DNA of 64,000 bases from Burkholderia sp. Bp8992 (lineage in GTDB: Bacteria; Pseudomonadota; Gammaproteobacteria; Burkholderiales; Burkholderiaceae). A program made the translations under genes and the position numbers. The DNA is taken from the NCBI RefSeq assembly GCF_003853705.1, contig NZ_QTQI01000004.1, positions 124,001 to 188,000 of the forward strand, given 5' to 3'. Below the pieces are notes generated by a model. The model ran no database searches. It was not told the DNA's origin and saw nothing but the letters and a program-made list of their open reading frames with translations. This document shows positions 8,128 to 17,025 of the stretch, piece by piece. Every line of letters starts with the position of its first letter. Position 1 is the stretch's first letter.

Positions 8128-9347
8128 TGCACGGCCTCCGCCATGGCTTCCGCCTGGAAGATCGCGCGCCCGGCCAGCAGTGCGTCGATCGCGTCGTCGC
8201 CGTAGCCCGCTTCGCGCAGCACGTCGACCGTATGCTCGCCAAGCAGCGGCGGCGCATGGCGCGTGCGCTGCGCCGGCACGTCGTCGCCCATCCCGCCGAG
8301 CGGCGTGACGACCTGGCGCAGCGTGCCGAGCGTCGGATGCGCGACCGGCTCGACCAGCCCGCAATGCGCGAGCTGCGGATCGTCGAACACTTCGTCGAGC
8401 GTATTGATCGGGCCGGCCGGCAAACCGGCTGCCACGAAACGCTGCGTCCATTCGCGCTTGCCGCGCGTGCGCAGCCGGCTTTCGAGCAACGTCTTCAGTT
8501 CGTCACGGTGCGCGACGCGCGCATCGTTGTTCGCGAAGCGCGGATCGCTCGGCAACGCGGGCAGATCCAGCAACTGACAGAGCCGCAGCCACATGTCGGT
8601 CGTGATCGGCGCGAGGTTGAGCGGGCCGTCGGCCGTCTCGAACACGCCGTACGGCGCGATCACCGCGTGCGCGTTGCCGGTGCGGCGCGGCACGTCGCCG
8701 AGGCTCAGGTAGCGTTGCCCGTGCACGCTCAGCAGCGACACGAGGCTTTCGAGCAGCGACGTGCCGACATGCTGCCCGCGCCCGGTGCGCTCGCGCTCGA
8801 ACAGTGCGGCCATCACGCCGGTCGCCACCCACATCCCCGAGCTGAGATCGCCGATCGCGGTACCCGTGCGCGTCGGCTCGCCGTCCGGGAAACCGGTGAG
8901 GCTCATCAGCCCCGCATAGCCCTGCGCGATCTGGTCGAAACCCGGCCAGTCGCGCAGCGGGCCGCGCGGACCGAACGCGGTGACGCTGCCCATCACGAGC
9001 CGCGGATCGTGCGCGCTCAGCGCGGCATAGCCGAGCCCCATCGCGTCCATCGTGCCGGCCTTGAAGTTCTCGATCACGACGTCGGCCTGCGCGATCAACC
9101 GCCGCACGACGTCAAGGCCGGCCGGCTGCCGGAAGTCCACGCAGATACCGCGCTTGTTCCGGTTGCAGGACAGGTAGTACGTACTCACGCCGCGATCGAA
9201 CGGCCCCCATGCGCGGCTCATGTCGCCGTGCGGCCCCGATTCGACCTTGATCACGTCGGCGCCGAGATCGGCGAGCACCATCGAGCAGAACGGCCCCGAC
9301 AGCGCGCGACTCAGATCGACGACCTTGATTCCATTCAACGCCTGCAT
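8124..9347 (-). CDS. CaiB/BaiF (class III) CoA-transferase
   Basis: 407-residue class III CoA-transferase. It starts MQALNGIKVVDLSRALSGPF, has the family GADVIKVESGPHGD motif with the following catalytic-loop Asp, then SCNRNKRGICVDFRQPAG and the ENFKAGTMDAMGLGY block. The catalytic aspartate is expected near residue 160-170 (TAIGDLSSGM). These enzymes move CoA between carboxylic acids. It sits between an MFS transporter and the ScpB-like decarboxylase on the same strand. Together they suggest import, CoA activation and decarboxylation of a dicarboxylic acid. The acid is not identified. Confidence 0.9.
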   Translation of the reverse strand: MQALNGIKVVDLSRALSGPFCSMVLADLGADVIKVESGPHGDMSRAWGPFDRGVSTYYLSCNRNKRGICVDFRQPAGLDVVRRLIAQADVVIENFKAGTMDAMGLGYAALSAHDPRLVMGSVTAFGPRGPLRDWPGFDQIAQGYAGLMSLTGFPDGEPTRTGTAIGDLSSGMWVATGVMAALFERERTGRGQHVGTSLLESLVSLLSVHGQRYLSLGDVPRRTGNAHAVIAPYGVFETADGPLNLAPITTDMWLRLCQLLDLPALPSDPRFANNDARVAHRDELKTLLESRLRTRGKREWTQRFVAAGLPAGPINTLDEVFDDPQLAHCGLVEPVAHPTLGTLRQVVTPLGGMGDDVPAQRTRHAPPLLGEHTVDVLREAGYGDDAIDALLAGRAIFQAEAMAEAVQ

Positions 9348-9408
9348 TCCGGACTCCTGATATTGATGACTGGGTATGGCGTGGCTGCGAACGAGGGATA
9401 CGTCCCGC

Positions 9409-10731
9409 TCATTCGGGCAACGTCTGGTGACGCGTTTCGACCGCGAACGGCAGGATCAGGATGCCGAGCCCGAACACGGCCGCGGTCCATGCGACCGGCA
9501 CACCGAGCGAGCCGTAGCCGTGAATTGCAGCGCCGAGCAGGAAGTTCACGCCCGCACCGATGAAGCGGCCGACCGACGCGTTGAATGCGAACGCGGTGGC
9601 GCGCACGCGCGTCGGGTACTGCTCGGGCAGCCACAGCGAGAAGATCGCGAAGTTGCCGCCGAAGAAGCCGAGGAATGCGAGCGACACCATGAACGCCGCG
9701 AGCCCGTTCGGCTGGTAGAACGCCCAGCCGAACGCGAACACGATCGATGCGGCCATCCCAGCGAAATACACGCCGAGCGCGGTGCGCCGGCCGAGCCGTT
9801 CCGACAGCCACGGCGCGACCAGGCAGCCGGCGATCGTCGCGCACGACAGGATCGCCGCACCGATGGACGCAAGCCGCAGCGCGCCGACGTGGTCGATGCC
9901 CGCGCGCGCCGCCAGCGTGCTGACCGCGCTTGCCTCGTAGACGGAACCGGCCCACAGCCCGACGATCGCGACGCCGACAAGGCTCGCGCTCGTCAGCGTG
10001 CGGCGCAGGAACGCCGGCGCGAAGATTTCGCGCAGCGGATGCGCGCGCCGCGCGTCGGCCACGTCGCCGTCGCGCGCGTCGTGCCGGCGCCACTGACCCG
10101 GCTCTTTCACGCGCAGCACCGTGAACACCGCGAGCAGCGCGGGCGCAAGACCGCACAGGAACATCGCGCGCCAGCCGTAGGTCGCGCCGATCGTGTAGTT
10201 CAGGCAGGCGGCGATGAAGAAGCCGAAGTAGTAGCCCGTCTGCAGGTAGCCGGCGCCCATCTTGCGACGGTCTTCCGGCCAGCTCTCGGCGACGTAGGTG
10301 CCCGCGAGCGCCCACTCGCCGCCGACGCCGATCCCGGCGATCAGCCGGCACGCGGCCAGCGCCCAGACGTCGTGCACGAAGGCCGCTGCGCCGGTGAATA
10401 CCGAGTAGATCAGGATGCTCGCGGCGAGCGTGCGTACGCGGCCGAAGCGGTCGGCGAGCGGCCCCCAGATGAACGACAGCCCCCAGCCGATCAGGAACAG
10501 CGCGAACAGGATCGAGCCGTACATCCCCAGGTTCGCTGGCGTCGCCGCGATGCCGGAGGCCGGCAGCAGCTCGGTCAGTGCGGGAATCAGCACGAGCGCG
10601 TAGATCACCGAATCCACGCCGTCGAGCACCCAGCCCGCATACACGGCCCAGAAGCCCTTCACCTGCTCGCGCGTGAGCGGCGTGCGCCGCGGCTTCGCGC
10701 CGGCCGCCGGCGCGTCGATCGCCTTGAACAT
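9409..10731 (-). CDS. MFS transporter (metabolite:proton symporter, SHS/AAHS-like)
   Basis: 440-residue 12-helix major facilitator. The loop 2-3 signature GPLADRFGRVRTL (about 85-97) and the helix 4-5 GIGVGGEWALAGTYVAE motif are clear. The second-half WLSERLGRRTALG repeat is also present. The VGGEW segment is typical of carboxylate and sialate porters (SHS and AAHS families). I start it at the ATG at 10731 because AGGAGACGACG precedes it; longer versions of the frame run into the regulator promoter. It is the first gene of the minus-strand unit with the CoA-transferase and decarboxylase. An organic-acid substrate is inferred from family and context. Confidence 0.88.
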   Translation of the reverse strand: MFKAIDAPAAGAKPRRTPLTREQVKGFWAVYAGWVLDGVDSVIYALVLIPALTELLPASGIAATPANLGMYGSILFALFLIGWGLSFIWGPLADRFGRVRTLAASILIYSVFTGAAAFVHDVWALAACRLIAGIGVGGEWALAGTYVAESWPEDRRKMGAGYLQTGYYFGFFIAACLNYTIGATYGWRAMFLCGLAPALLAVFTVLRVKEPGQWRRHDARDGDVADARRAHPLREIFAPAFLRRTLTSASLVGVAIVGLWAGSVYEASAVSTLAARAGIDHVGALRLASIGAAILSCATIAGCLVAPWLSERLGRRTALGVYFAGMAASIVFAFGWAFYQPNGLAAFMVSLAFLGFFGGNFAIFSLWLPEQYPTRVRATAFAFNASVGRFIGAGVNFLLGAAIHGYGSLGVPVAWTAAVFGLGILILPFAVETRHQTLPE

Positions 10732-10911
10732 CGTCGTCTCCTTGCCGGCGGGGCCGGCACGTTCGCCCGTCCGGTCCGGGATGGCCGGCAGTCGGGCTCT
10801 TTTGTGAGACGAGTATAGAAACCCCATCGATCGCAGAAAAATATGATATTCATCTTGCTCGATCCGATTGCCTTATGACTTGAATCGGCCTTGAATCGGG
10901 AGACGGCGGCG

Positions 10912-11841
10912 ATGGACTTGAGACAGTTGCGCTATTTCGTGAAGGTCGTCGAATGCGGCAACGTCACGCATGCGAGCGAGGCGCTGCACGTCGCGCAGCC
11001 GGCGGTCAGCCAGCAGATGCGCAATCTCGAACGGGATCTGGGGATGCAGCTGCTCGAGCGGAGCGTGCGCGGCGTCGCGCCGACCGCCGCCGGCCGCACG
11101 CTGTACCAGCATGCGCTCGAACTGCTGCGCCAGGCCGACGGCACGCGCGAGCTGCTGCGCCGCGACGCCGACACGCCGCAGGGCCGCGTGACGGTCGGAA
11201 TGCCGTCGAGCACCGCGCGCGTGCTGGCCATTCCGCTCGCCCGCGCGGTACGCGACCGCTATCCGGGCATCATGCTGGAGTTGATCGAGGCGCCAAGCGC
11301 CGATCTCGACACGCTGCTCGAACGCGCTCGGCTCGATCTCGCGATCGTCGCCGATGCAGTCGACACGCGCGGCATCGCGATCCACCGGCTGCTGACCGAA
11401 ACGCTGTACCTGATCACGTGGCCCGGATTCCAGGTACCCGACGATCCCGTGCCGCTCGACGCGATCGCGCGAATGCCGCTCGTGCTGCCGAGCGCGCCGA
11501 ACACGATCCGCAACCGCGTCGAGTGGGCGATGCGCGAGGCCGGGCTGTCGTACGAGATCAGCTTCGAGGCGAGTTCGACCGGGCTGCTGTTCGCGGCCGT
11601 GATGGCGCAGCTCGGCGTGACGATCCTGCCTTGGACGGCCGCGCACGTCGAGATCGAGGAACGCAAGCTCAAGCTGTCGACCGTCGCGCACCGGCTGTTC
11701 GCGCGCGACCTGTCGCTGTGCTGGCACGACACCGCGCTCGTCAGCAACGCGGTGCAGAAGGTGAAGACCGAAATCGTCCGGCTGTTCGATACGCTCGGGC
11801 AGCGGCCGGAGTGGGCGGCCGGCAATGGCGATCGCGCGTGA
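10912..11841 (+). CDS. LysR family transcriptional regulator
   Basis: 309-residue LysR-type regulator. The N-terminal winged helix (residues 1-60) starts MDLRQLRYFVKVVECGNVTHASEAL and includes QPAVSQQMRNLERDLGMQLLER. The C-terminal effector-binding domain spans about 90-300. It resembles the Nac/CynR-like branch. It is transcribed divergently from the MFS/CoA-transferase/decarboxylase unit across a 180-bp gap, the usual arrangement for a LysR protein controlling its neighbour. The effector is probably a substrate or intermediate of that unit. An in-frame start at 10891 is possible but has no better ribosome-binding site. Confidence 0.9.
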   Translation: MDLRQLRYFVKVVECGNVTHASEALHVAQPAVSQQMRNLERDLGMQLLERSVRGVAPTAAGRTLYQHALELLRQADGTRELLRRDADTPQGRVTVGMPSSTARVLAIPLARAVRDRYPGIMLELIEAPSADLDTLLERARLDLAIVADAVDTRGIAIHRLLTETLYLITWPGFQVPDDPVPLDAIARMPLVLPSAPNTIRNRVEWAMREAGLSYEISFEASSTGLLFAAVMAQLGVTILPWTAAHVEIEERKLKLSTVAHRLFARDLSLCWHDTALVSNAVQKVKTEIVRLFDTLGQRPEWAAGNGDRA

Positions 11842-11963
11842 CCCGTGCAGCGCTTGCCTTGTGCTGCCTCGCCGCGCGTACTAAGCTCCTTTCACCTGGG
11901 TACCGCTGACACCTCCACTTCTCCTCGCCGCTCGGTATAAGCGTCGGGGGAAGGAGGCCGTTC

Positions 11964-12305
11964 GTGTCCCCGTTCCAGTCTGCCTGGCTTCTGCTCGGCA
12001 TCAGTGTGCTCGCCGAAGTGCTCGGCTCCGTCGGCCTGAAGTTTTCGGCCGGTTTTTCCCGCCCGCTGCCGTCCGCGGTCACGGTCGTCTGCTACGCATG
12101 CGCCGTGTGGCTGATGGCGCTCGCGACGAAGCGGCTCGAAATGGGGCTCGCGTACGCGAGTTGGGCCGCCGCCAGCACGGCGGCCACCGCCGTGATCGGC
12201 ATCGTCTGCTTCGATGAATCGGTGTCGTCGTTGAAGCTCGCCGGCATCGCGCTGACCGTCTGCGCGCTCGTCGCGCTCAACCTCGGCGATGTGGCGGCAC
12301 GGTGA
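11964..12305 (+). CDS. Small multidrug resistance (SMR) family exporter
   Basis: 113-residue four-helix membrane protein. Helix 1 carries the essential SMR glutamate in ISVLAEVLGSVGLKFS (E17). Helix 3 has the LAYASWAAAST segment, equivalent to the AYAIWxGxG motif. Helix 4 is hydrophobic with few charges. Family members are dimeric proton antiporters for quaternary ammonium compounds or guanidinium. The start is GTG at 11964 with a strong AAGGAGG 7 nt upstream. No partner SMR gene is adjacent, so it probably acts as a homodimer. Substrate is unknown. Confidence 0.87.
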   Translation: MSPFQSAWLLLGISVLAEVLGSVGLKFSAGFSRPLPSAVTVVCYACAVWLMALATKRLEMGLAYASWAAASTAATAVIGIVCFDESVSSLKLAGIALTVCALVALNLGDVAAR

Positions 12306-12331
12306 TCGGCACGCAGGCGCGCGGCGGGCCA

Positions 12332-12360
12332 TTGACAACGCCCCCTGGCGCCCCTTAACG
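12332..12360 (+). promoter_or_regulatory. Candidate sigma-70 promoter for the LysE-type exporter
   Basis: A perfect -35 hexamer TTGACA lies at 12332-12337, followed by a 17-bp spacer and a weak -10, TTAACG, at 12355-12360. It sits between the SMR gene and the LysE-type gene at 12414. The poor -10 suggests a low-level or activator-dependent promoter. Confidence 0.4.
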
Positions 12361-12413
12361 TTGCTCCCATCATAACCATCACCGGTTCAGCTTAAGAGGT
12401 TGTCGGCCCGCTC

Positions 12414-13043
12414 GTGCTCGACACCTCTGCCTTCCTCGAAGGCCTGCTGCTTGGCGCCGGCCTGTTCACGTCGGTCGGCCCCAAGGACGCCTTCGTCATC
12501 AAGCGCTCGATCTCGAGCCCCCATCTGCTCTCCATCGCCCTTGTTTGTGCAGGCAGCGACGCGCTGTTGATCGCGCTTGGCGCGCAGGGATTGTCGTCGC
12601 TGCTGTCGCGGCATCCCGGCGTGGTGTCGGCCGCACTGTGGGCCGGTATCGCGTATCTCGCCGGTTATGGCCTGCTCGCGTTGCGCTCGGCGATCGTGAG
12701 ACGACAGCCTGGGCATGCCGACGGCTCGCGCGCCGCCAGCGGCGAGCCCACGCGGTCGCGCACGGTGCTGGCAACCGCCGCCGTTTCGCTGCTCAACCCG
12801 TATGCGTGGATCGATACGGTGCTGCTGCTCGGCACCGTGATCGTGAGTCACCCGCCGTCCGCACGCGCGCCGTTTGCGATCGGCGCGATGACCGCTTCGC
12901 TCGCCTGGTTCCTGATGCTCGCCTACGGCGCACGCGCGTGCCGCGCCTGGTTCGCTCGCACGCTCGCGTGGCGGGTGCTCGACGGCTTCGTCGCGATGAT
13001 GATGCTTGGGTTCGCCGTGCGTTTCGCGATCGACGCGCTTTAG
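12414..13043 (+). CDS. LysE/ArgO family amino-acid exporter
   Basis: 209-residue membrane protein with the LysE layout of about six helices. The N-terminal GLLLGAGLFTSVGPKDAFVIKRSI is the conserved GPQNAFVLRQG-type motif, here GPKDAFVIK. The second conserved element, SLLNPYAWIDTVLLLG, matches the NPH.Y.DT motif. The family exports basic amino acids. The changes Q-N to K-D in the first motif are worth noting because they lie at the family's most conserved site. The start is GTG at 12414, the first good position after the gap. It ends 3 bp before the convergent dehydratase gene. Confidence 0.85.
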   Translation: MLDTSAFLEGLLLGAGLFTSVGPKDAFVIKRSISSPHLLSIALVCAGSDALLIALGAQGLSSLLSRHPGVVSAALWAGIAYLAGYGLLALRSAIVRRQPGHADGSRAASGEPTRSRTVLATAAVSLLNPYAWIDTVLLLGTVIVSHPPSARAPFAIGAMTASLAWFLMLAYGARACRAWFARTLAWRVLDGFVAMMMLGFAVRFAIDAL

Positions 13044-13046
13044 GCG

Positions 13047-14207
13047 TCAGCGGCCGGATACCGCGTGGAACGCGTCGCGCGCGTGGGTGTGCAGTTCGAA
13101 ACCGATACCCGGCGCCTGCGGCACGCGTGCGTATCCTGCATCGACGATTTCGCCATCGGCCAGCCCGCTGAACGGAAGGAACGCGAACGGACTGACTTCC
13201 GCACCGCCGAGACCGAGCGCCGCGACGACGTGCAGCGAGAACAGGTGGCCGCCATGCGGCCAGAACGCATCGCGCCGCCAGCCGCGCGACACGAAGTGAT
13301 CGACGATCTGCAGATAGCCCGGCAGCCCGTAGCAATGCACGGGATCGAACACGAGCACGTCGCGATCGTGGCGCAAGCCGCCATAACGCTCTAGCAGCTT
13401 CGCTTCCGCGAGCGAGAACAACGCTTCGCCGGCCGCGATCGGCGGCGCATATCGCGTGGCGATGTCTGCCTGGAGCGGCAGGTCGAGCGGATCGCAGATG
13501 TCCTCGAACCACCAGAGATCGAGTGGTGCGAGCTTTTCGGCGGCCGCGCGGGCGGACGTCGCGTCGTACGCGTTCATCGCGTCGACCGCGAGATGCGAAC
13601 TGTCCGCAAGATGTGCGGCAGCAGCTTCGATGCGGCGCCGGTCGTCGTCGAAATCCGCGCCGCCGATCTTGATTTTCGCGTGCGTGTAGCCGAGATCGAC
13701 GATACGACGCATTTCGTCGGACAGGCGCGCGAGGTCGTCATGCGGATAGCGGTAGCCGCCGCCTGCGTACACGCGCACGCGTGGTGCTGCCGTGCGTTCG
13801 AGCTGGTCGGCGAGAAAGCGATCGAGCGGCAGGTCGGCGATTTTCGCGGCGGCGTCCCAGATCGCCATGTCGAGCGTGCCGACCGCGACGCACCGTTCAC
13901 CGTGTCCGCCGGGCTTTTCGCCTGCCATCATCGCGCGCCACGCGCGGAACGGATCGAGGTTCGTGCCGGTTTCGTCGGCGAGCGCGTCGGCCGCCGCCAG
14001 CAGGCGCGGCGCGAACCGTTCGCGGATCAGCCCGCCCTGCGCGAAACGGCCGATCGACGCGTAGCCGTAGCCCGTCACCGGACGGCCGTCGCGCACGACG
14101 TCGGTCACGACCGCAACGACGCTCGTCGTCAGGCCGCCGGACGGAATCGCCGGGTCGGCATAACGGGAGACGGGAATCGCTTGCTCGTGGATCGCGGTGA
14201 TGCGCAT
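13047..14207 (-). CDS. Mandelate racemase/muconate lactonizing enzyme family dehydratase (D-tartrate dehydratase-like)
   Basis: 386-residue enolase-superfamily enzyme. The N-terminal capping domain (1-125) is followed by a TIM barrel. The catalytic KxK is in HAKIKIGG (about 183), the metal ligands are in HLAVDAMNAYD, WWFEDICDP and AAGEALFS, and a late HGGHLFSLHVVAALGLGG carries the catalytic His. The KIK plus HGGH pattern resembles D-tartrate dehydratase of the superfamily; other acid-sugar dehydratases remain possible. It starts at the ATG at 14207. A longer frame reaches 14255, but conservation begins at MRITAIHEQ. It is convergent with the LysE-type gene. Confidence 0.8.
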   Translation of the reverse strand: MRITAIHEQAIPVSRYADPAIPSGGLTTSVVAVVTDVVRDGRPVTGYGYASIGRFAQGGLIRERFAPRLLAAADALADETGTNLDPFRAWRAMMAGEKPGGHGERCVAVGTLDMAIWDAAAKIADLPLDRFLADQLERTAAPRVRVYAGGGYRYPHDDLARLSDEMRRIVDLGYTHAKIKIGGADFDDDRRRIEAAAAHLADSSHLAVDAMNAYDATSARAAAEKLAPLDLWWFEDICDPLDLPLQADIATRYAPPIAAGEALFSLAEAKLLERYGGLRHDRDVLVFDPVHCYGLPGYLQIVDHFVSRGWRRDAFWPHGGHLFSLHVVAALGLGGAEVSPFAFLPFSGLADGEIVDAGYARVPQAPGIGFELHTHARDAFHAVSGR

Positions 14208-14402
14208 GGTCGGGGTTCCGGGAATACGTTCGGTGTTCGCGGGCCATGCACGCATGGCAACCGGCGCGACTGGTGGATCGCCGCATCATAGGCGCTTGCG
14301 CGATGTCTTGCAGGCACCGGGCGCGATCGCGCGGAATGGAGGAACCAGCCGGGCGTGCGACCACGCTCCGCGAGCGGCTTCCGAACCGGAACGAATTTTA
14401 TT

Positions 14403-14433
14403 GAGCCGGGATCCCCGTTTGCCCTCCCGGCTC
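14403..14433 (-). terminator. Hairpin downstream of the cupin gene
   Basis: GAGCCGGGA (14403-14411) pairs with TCCCGGCTC (14425-14433), a 9-bp perfect stem with a 13-nt loop. On the minus strand it is followed by AATAAAATT rather than a clean T-run. It may act as a terminator for the minus-strand cupin gene at 14492-14836. The poor U-tract limits confidence. Confidence 0.4.
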
Positions 14434-14491
14434 CGTGAACCGGGAGGTATCGGGCGACGGCTTTATACGTGGATCGAACCGACAGGCCCGC

Positions 14492-14836
14492 TCAGGCGAA
14501 GACGAAGTACTTGCGCACCGTCTCGACCACTTCCCACGTCCCTTTCATACCGGGCTCGATGACGAACACGTCACCGGCTTTCAGGTGCACCGATTCCTCA
14601 CCTTCCGGCGTGATGATGCAGTAGCCGTCGAGGAAGTGGCAGTACTCCCATTTCTCGTAGTTCACCTCGAACTTGCCCGGCGTGCAGATCCAGGTCCCCA
14701 TGATCTTGCTGCCGTCCTTGGAGAGGTATGCGTTGAGGTTCACGGTATGCGGATCGCCGCCGATGCGCTTCCACTTGGTCGCATCAAGGACGGGCGTCGG
14801 GCAGGTTTCGCGCAAAACGGTGATGAAATCGGACAT
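14492..14836 (-). CDS. Cupin domain protein (cupin_3/EutQ-like)
   Basis: 114-residue single-domain cupin. The barrel core has GTWICTPGKFEVNYEKWEYCHFLDGYCIITPEG read in its two motifs: YEKWEYCHFLDG (about 60-71) and the second motif LKAGDVFVIEPGMKGTWEV (about 84-102). The usual metal-binding His pair is largely replaced (E-x-C-H), as in the sugar- or small-molecule-binding cupin_3 group. This group is often annotated as DUF861. It stands alone, minus strand, 28 nt after a start-proximal region with no clear operon partner. The function is not assignable. Confidence 0.82.
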   Translation of the reverse strand: MSDFITVLRETCPTPVLDATKWKRIGGDPHTVNLNAYLSKDGSKIMGTWICTPGKFEVNYEKWEYCHFLDGYCIITPEGEESVHLKAGDVFVIEPGMKGTWEVVETVRKYFVFA

Positions 14837-15007
14837 GTCGGCTCCAGACTAACGATCGTAAGAGAGGCTTGTCACGTTAGTTCGAAAGCGTTGCCGGGAC
14901 TTGCATGCGTCCGACACCGACTCGTCTATTTTCGACACGGGGTTGCGTGCAGGCGCACGGACAGAGGGGTACGCGAAGCCGTTTGCCGGCGGCCAAAAAC
15001 GCTTCAC

Positions 15008-15037
15008 TTGCAACATTGCCGCCAAACCCTGTAGAAT
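15008..15037 (+). promoter_or_regulatory. Promoter of the tRNA-Gly gene
   Basis: TTGCAA at 15008-15013 and TAGAAT at 15032-15037 are separated by 18 bp. Transcription would begin near 15044, a few bases before the mature tRNA 5' end at 15048. The close fit to a sigma-70 promoter and the short leader support it. Confidence 0.6.
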
Positions 15038-15047
15038 TGCGCGTTCT

Positions 15048-15122
15048 GCGGGCGTCGTATAATGGCCATTACCTCAGCTTCCCAAGCTGATGACGTGGGT
15101 TCGATTCCCATCGCCCGCTCCA
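15048..15122 (+). tRNA. tRNA-Gly(CCC)
   Basis: Complete cloverleaf. The 7-bp acceptor stem GCGGGCG pairs with CGCCCGC. The anticodon stem TCAGC pairs with GCTGA around the loop TTCCCAA, giving anticodon CCC. The T-arm GTGGG/CCCAT carries the TTCGATT loop. CCA is encoded (15120-15122). It is flanked by a promoter and by a T-tailed hairpin. No direct repeat or integrase suggests use as an insertion site. Confidence 0.96.
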
Positions 15123-15152
15123 CATTCCGGCTGCATGACAGCCTGCGCATGA

Positions 15153-15178
15153 GCCGCCTCGCCGAAGGCGGCTTTTTT
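15153..15178 (+). terminator. Rho-independent terminator after tRNA-Gly
   Basis: GCCGCCT (15153-15159) and AGGCGGC (15166-15172) form a 7-bp stem with a 6-nt loop, followed by six T residues. It ends the tRNA transcript 30 nt after the CCA end. Confidence 0.85.
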
Positions 15179-15252
15179 GTACCATGTGTCGGTTCTCGAC
15201 ACACCGCTGCGCAACGGGCCCTCGCCCGCAACCGAGCCTTTCTCTGTCACCA

Positions 15253-16020
15253 ATGATGCACGACGATCCGAACGAAGCCGGCCTGCCGCCGCACGACGAC
15301 GCCATTCCCGACGAAGCCGCCGAAGGCGCCGACGCCGTCAACCCGCTGCACCACCGCCGCATCCGCAGTTTCGTGACACGTGCCGGCCGCGTGTCGACCG
15401 GCCAGCGCCGCGCGCTCGACGAATTCGGCCCGCGCTTCGTCGTCCCGTATGCGCCGCAGTTGCCCGACTGGAACGCGATCTTCGGCCGTAGCGCGCCGCG
15501 CATTCTCGAGATCGGTTTCGGGATGGGCGCGTCGACCGCGGAAATCGCCGCGCACCGCCCGGGCGACGACTTCCTCGGCGTCGAGGTGCACGAGCCGGGC
15601 GTCGGCGCGCTGCTGAAGCTGATCGGCGAGCAGGATCTGCCGAACATCCGCATCATCCAGCACGACGCGGTCGAAGTGCTCGAGCACATGATCGCGCCGG
15701 AAAGCCTCGACGGCGTGCACATCTTCTTCCCCGATCCGTGGCACAAGGCGCGTCATCACAAGCGCCGGCTGATCCAGCCGCCGCTCGTCGCGCATCTCGC
15801 GTCGCGCCTGAAGCCCGGCGCGTACCTGCACTGCGCGACCGACTGGCAGAACTACGCGGAGCAGATGCTCGAAGTGCTCGGCGCGGAGCCGACGCTCGAG
15901 AACACGGCCGCCGACTACGCACCGCGCCCCGACTACCGTCCGGTGACGAAGTTCGAACGGCGCGGGCTGCGGCTCGGCCACGGCGTGTGGGACCTGGTGT
16001 TCCGCAAGCGCGCAGGCTGA
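15253..16020 (+). CDS. trmB: tRNA (guanine-N7-)-methyltransferase TrmB
   Basis: 255-residue enzyme that methylates G46 of tRNA using S-adenosylmethionine. The SAM-binding motif [12 protein letters not shown] lies at about 94-105. The acidic GVEVHEPG follows, and the TrmB signature is [17 protein letters not shown] (about 165-181) with the catalytic Asp. The C-terminal TKFERRG and VWDLVF close the domain. The acidic 30-residue N-terminus is typical of Burkholderia homologues. Two adjacent ATGs (15253 and 15256) could start it. A strong bidirectional hairpin follows. Confidence 0.95.
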   Translation: MMHDDPNEAGLPPHDDAIPDEAAEGADAVNPLHHRRIRSFVTRAGRVSTGQRRALDEFGPRFVVPYAPQLPDWNAIFGRSAPRILEIGFGMGASTAEIAAHRPGDDFLGVEVHEPGVGALLKLIGEQDLPNIRIIQHDAVEVLEHMIAPESLDGVHIFFPDPWHKARHHKRRLIQPPLVAHLASRLKPGAYLHCATDWQNYAEQMLEVLGAEPTLENTAADYAPRPDYRPVTKFERRGLRLGHGVWDLVFRKRAG

Positions 16021-16042
16021 ACACCCTGCCCCGCGCAGAATG

Positions 16043-16085
16043 AAAAAAGCCCGACCGGCCTCTCGCGCCGGTCGGGCTTTTTTTC
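16043..16085. terminator. Bidirectional terminator between trmB and uppP
   Basis: AAAAAAGCCCGACCGG and CCGGTCGGGCTTTTTTT form a stem of about 14 bp with a 9-nt loop, with A-run and T-run flanks on both sides. It serves the two convergent genes. Confidence 0.93.
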
Positions 16086-16115
16086 ATGGGCCGGCGCGGC
16101 GGCCCGTTGTCGGCA

Positions 16116-16946
16116 TCAAGCCCAGTTCAGCCAGCCGCTGTAACCGACCAGCAGCACGAACAGCCCGAACGCGATCCGGTACCACGCGAACACCGTGAAA
16201 TCGTGCGTCGCGACGTAGCGCAGCAGCCAGCGCACGCACACGAACGCGCTGACGAACGCCGCGACGAGCCCGAGCGCGAACAGGCCGAGCGAATCGACGG
16301 TGAACGCCTGCCAGTCCTTCACGGTTTCGTAGAGCGTCGCGCCGAAGATGATCGGAATCGCGAGAAAGAACGAGAATTCGGTGGCCACGCGCCGGTCGAG
16401 ACCGAACAGCATCCCGCCGATGATCGTCGAGCCCGAACGCGACATGCCCGGCACCAGCGCGAAGCACTGCGCGATGCCGACCTTCAACGCGTCGAGCGGC
16501 GTCAGCGCATCGACCGACACCACGCGCGGCGGCTCGCTGCGTTCGCGCTGCCGCGCCTCGGCCCACAGGATGATCGCACCGCCCACGACGAGCGCGAGCG
16601 CGACGGGCACCGGCGAGAACAGCACGGCCTTGATCTTCTTCTCGAACAGGAGGCCGAGCGCGATCGCGGGAATCGTCGCGATCACGACGTTCAGCGTGAA
16701 GCGCTGCGCGTCGGGCCGGCTCGGCAGCCCCGACACGATGGACGCGATCCGTTGCCGGTATTCCCAGCAGACGGCGAGGATCGCGCCGAACTGGATCACG
16801 ACGTCGAAGGTCTTCGCGTGCGAATCGTTGAAATTCAGGAAGCTGCCCGCGACGATCAGGTGACCGGTGCTCGACACCGGCAGGAATTCCGTCAGCCCCT
16901 CGACGACGCCGAGGATCAATGCCTTGCAGATCAGGATCCAGTCCAT
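16116..16946 (-). CDS. uppP: Undecaprenyl-diphosphatase UppP (BacA)
   Basis: 276-residue inner-membrane phosphatase that recycles undecaprenyl diphosphate to the monophosphate carrier used for peptidoglycan, O-antigen and protein O-glycan assembly. Diagnostic motifs are [18 protein letters not shown] (about 14-31) with the catalytic Glu/Ser, and the second inverted half [11 protein letters not shown] (about 170-180). About eight membrane helices fit the family. The start at 16946 gives [10 protein letters not shown] and the standard length. It is functionally connected with the undecaprenyl-dependent clusters later in the window, though not physically linked. Confidence 0.96.
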   Translation of the reverse strand: MDWILICKALILGVVEGLTEFLPVSSTGHLIVAGSFLNFNDSHAKTFDVVIQFGAILAVCWEYRQRIASIVSGLPSRPDAQRFTLNVVIATIPAIALGLLFEKKIKAVLFSPVPVALALVVGGAIILWAEARQRERSEPPRVVSVDALTPLDALKVGIAQCFALVPGMSRSGSTIIGGMLFGLDRRVATEFSFFLAIPIIFGATLYETVKDWQAFTVDSLGLFALGLVAAFVSAFVCVRWLLRYVATHDFTVFAWYRIAFGLFVLLVGYSGWLNWA

Positions 16947-17025
16947 CCGTGGCCCAACTCCGAAATGGTCGAAAGAAAGGGCCACTCTTCCACGCGCGGC
17001 CCGCCCGGCCACGCGCGGTCCGTCG

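Noticed and set aside
15048-15122. tRNA-Gly as a genomic-island attachment site
   Set aside because: No integrase and no repeated copy of the tRNA 3' end were seen downstream. The following genes (trmB, uppP) are core housekeeping.
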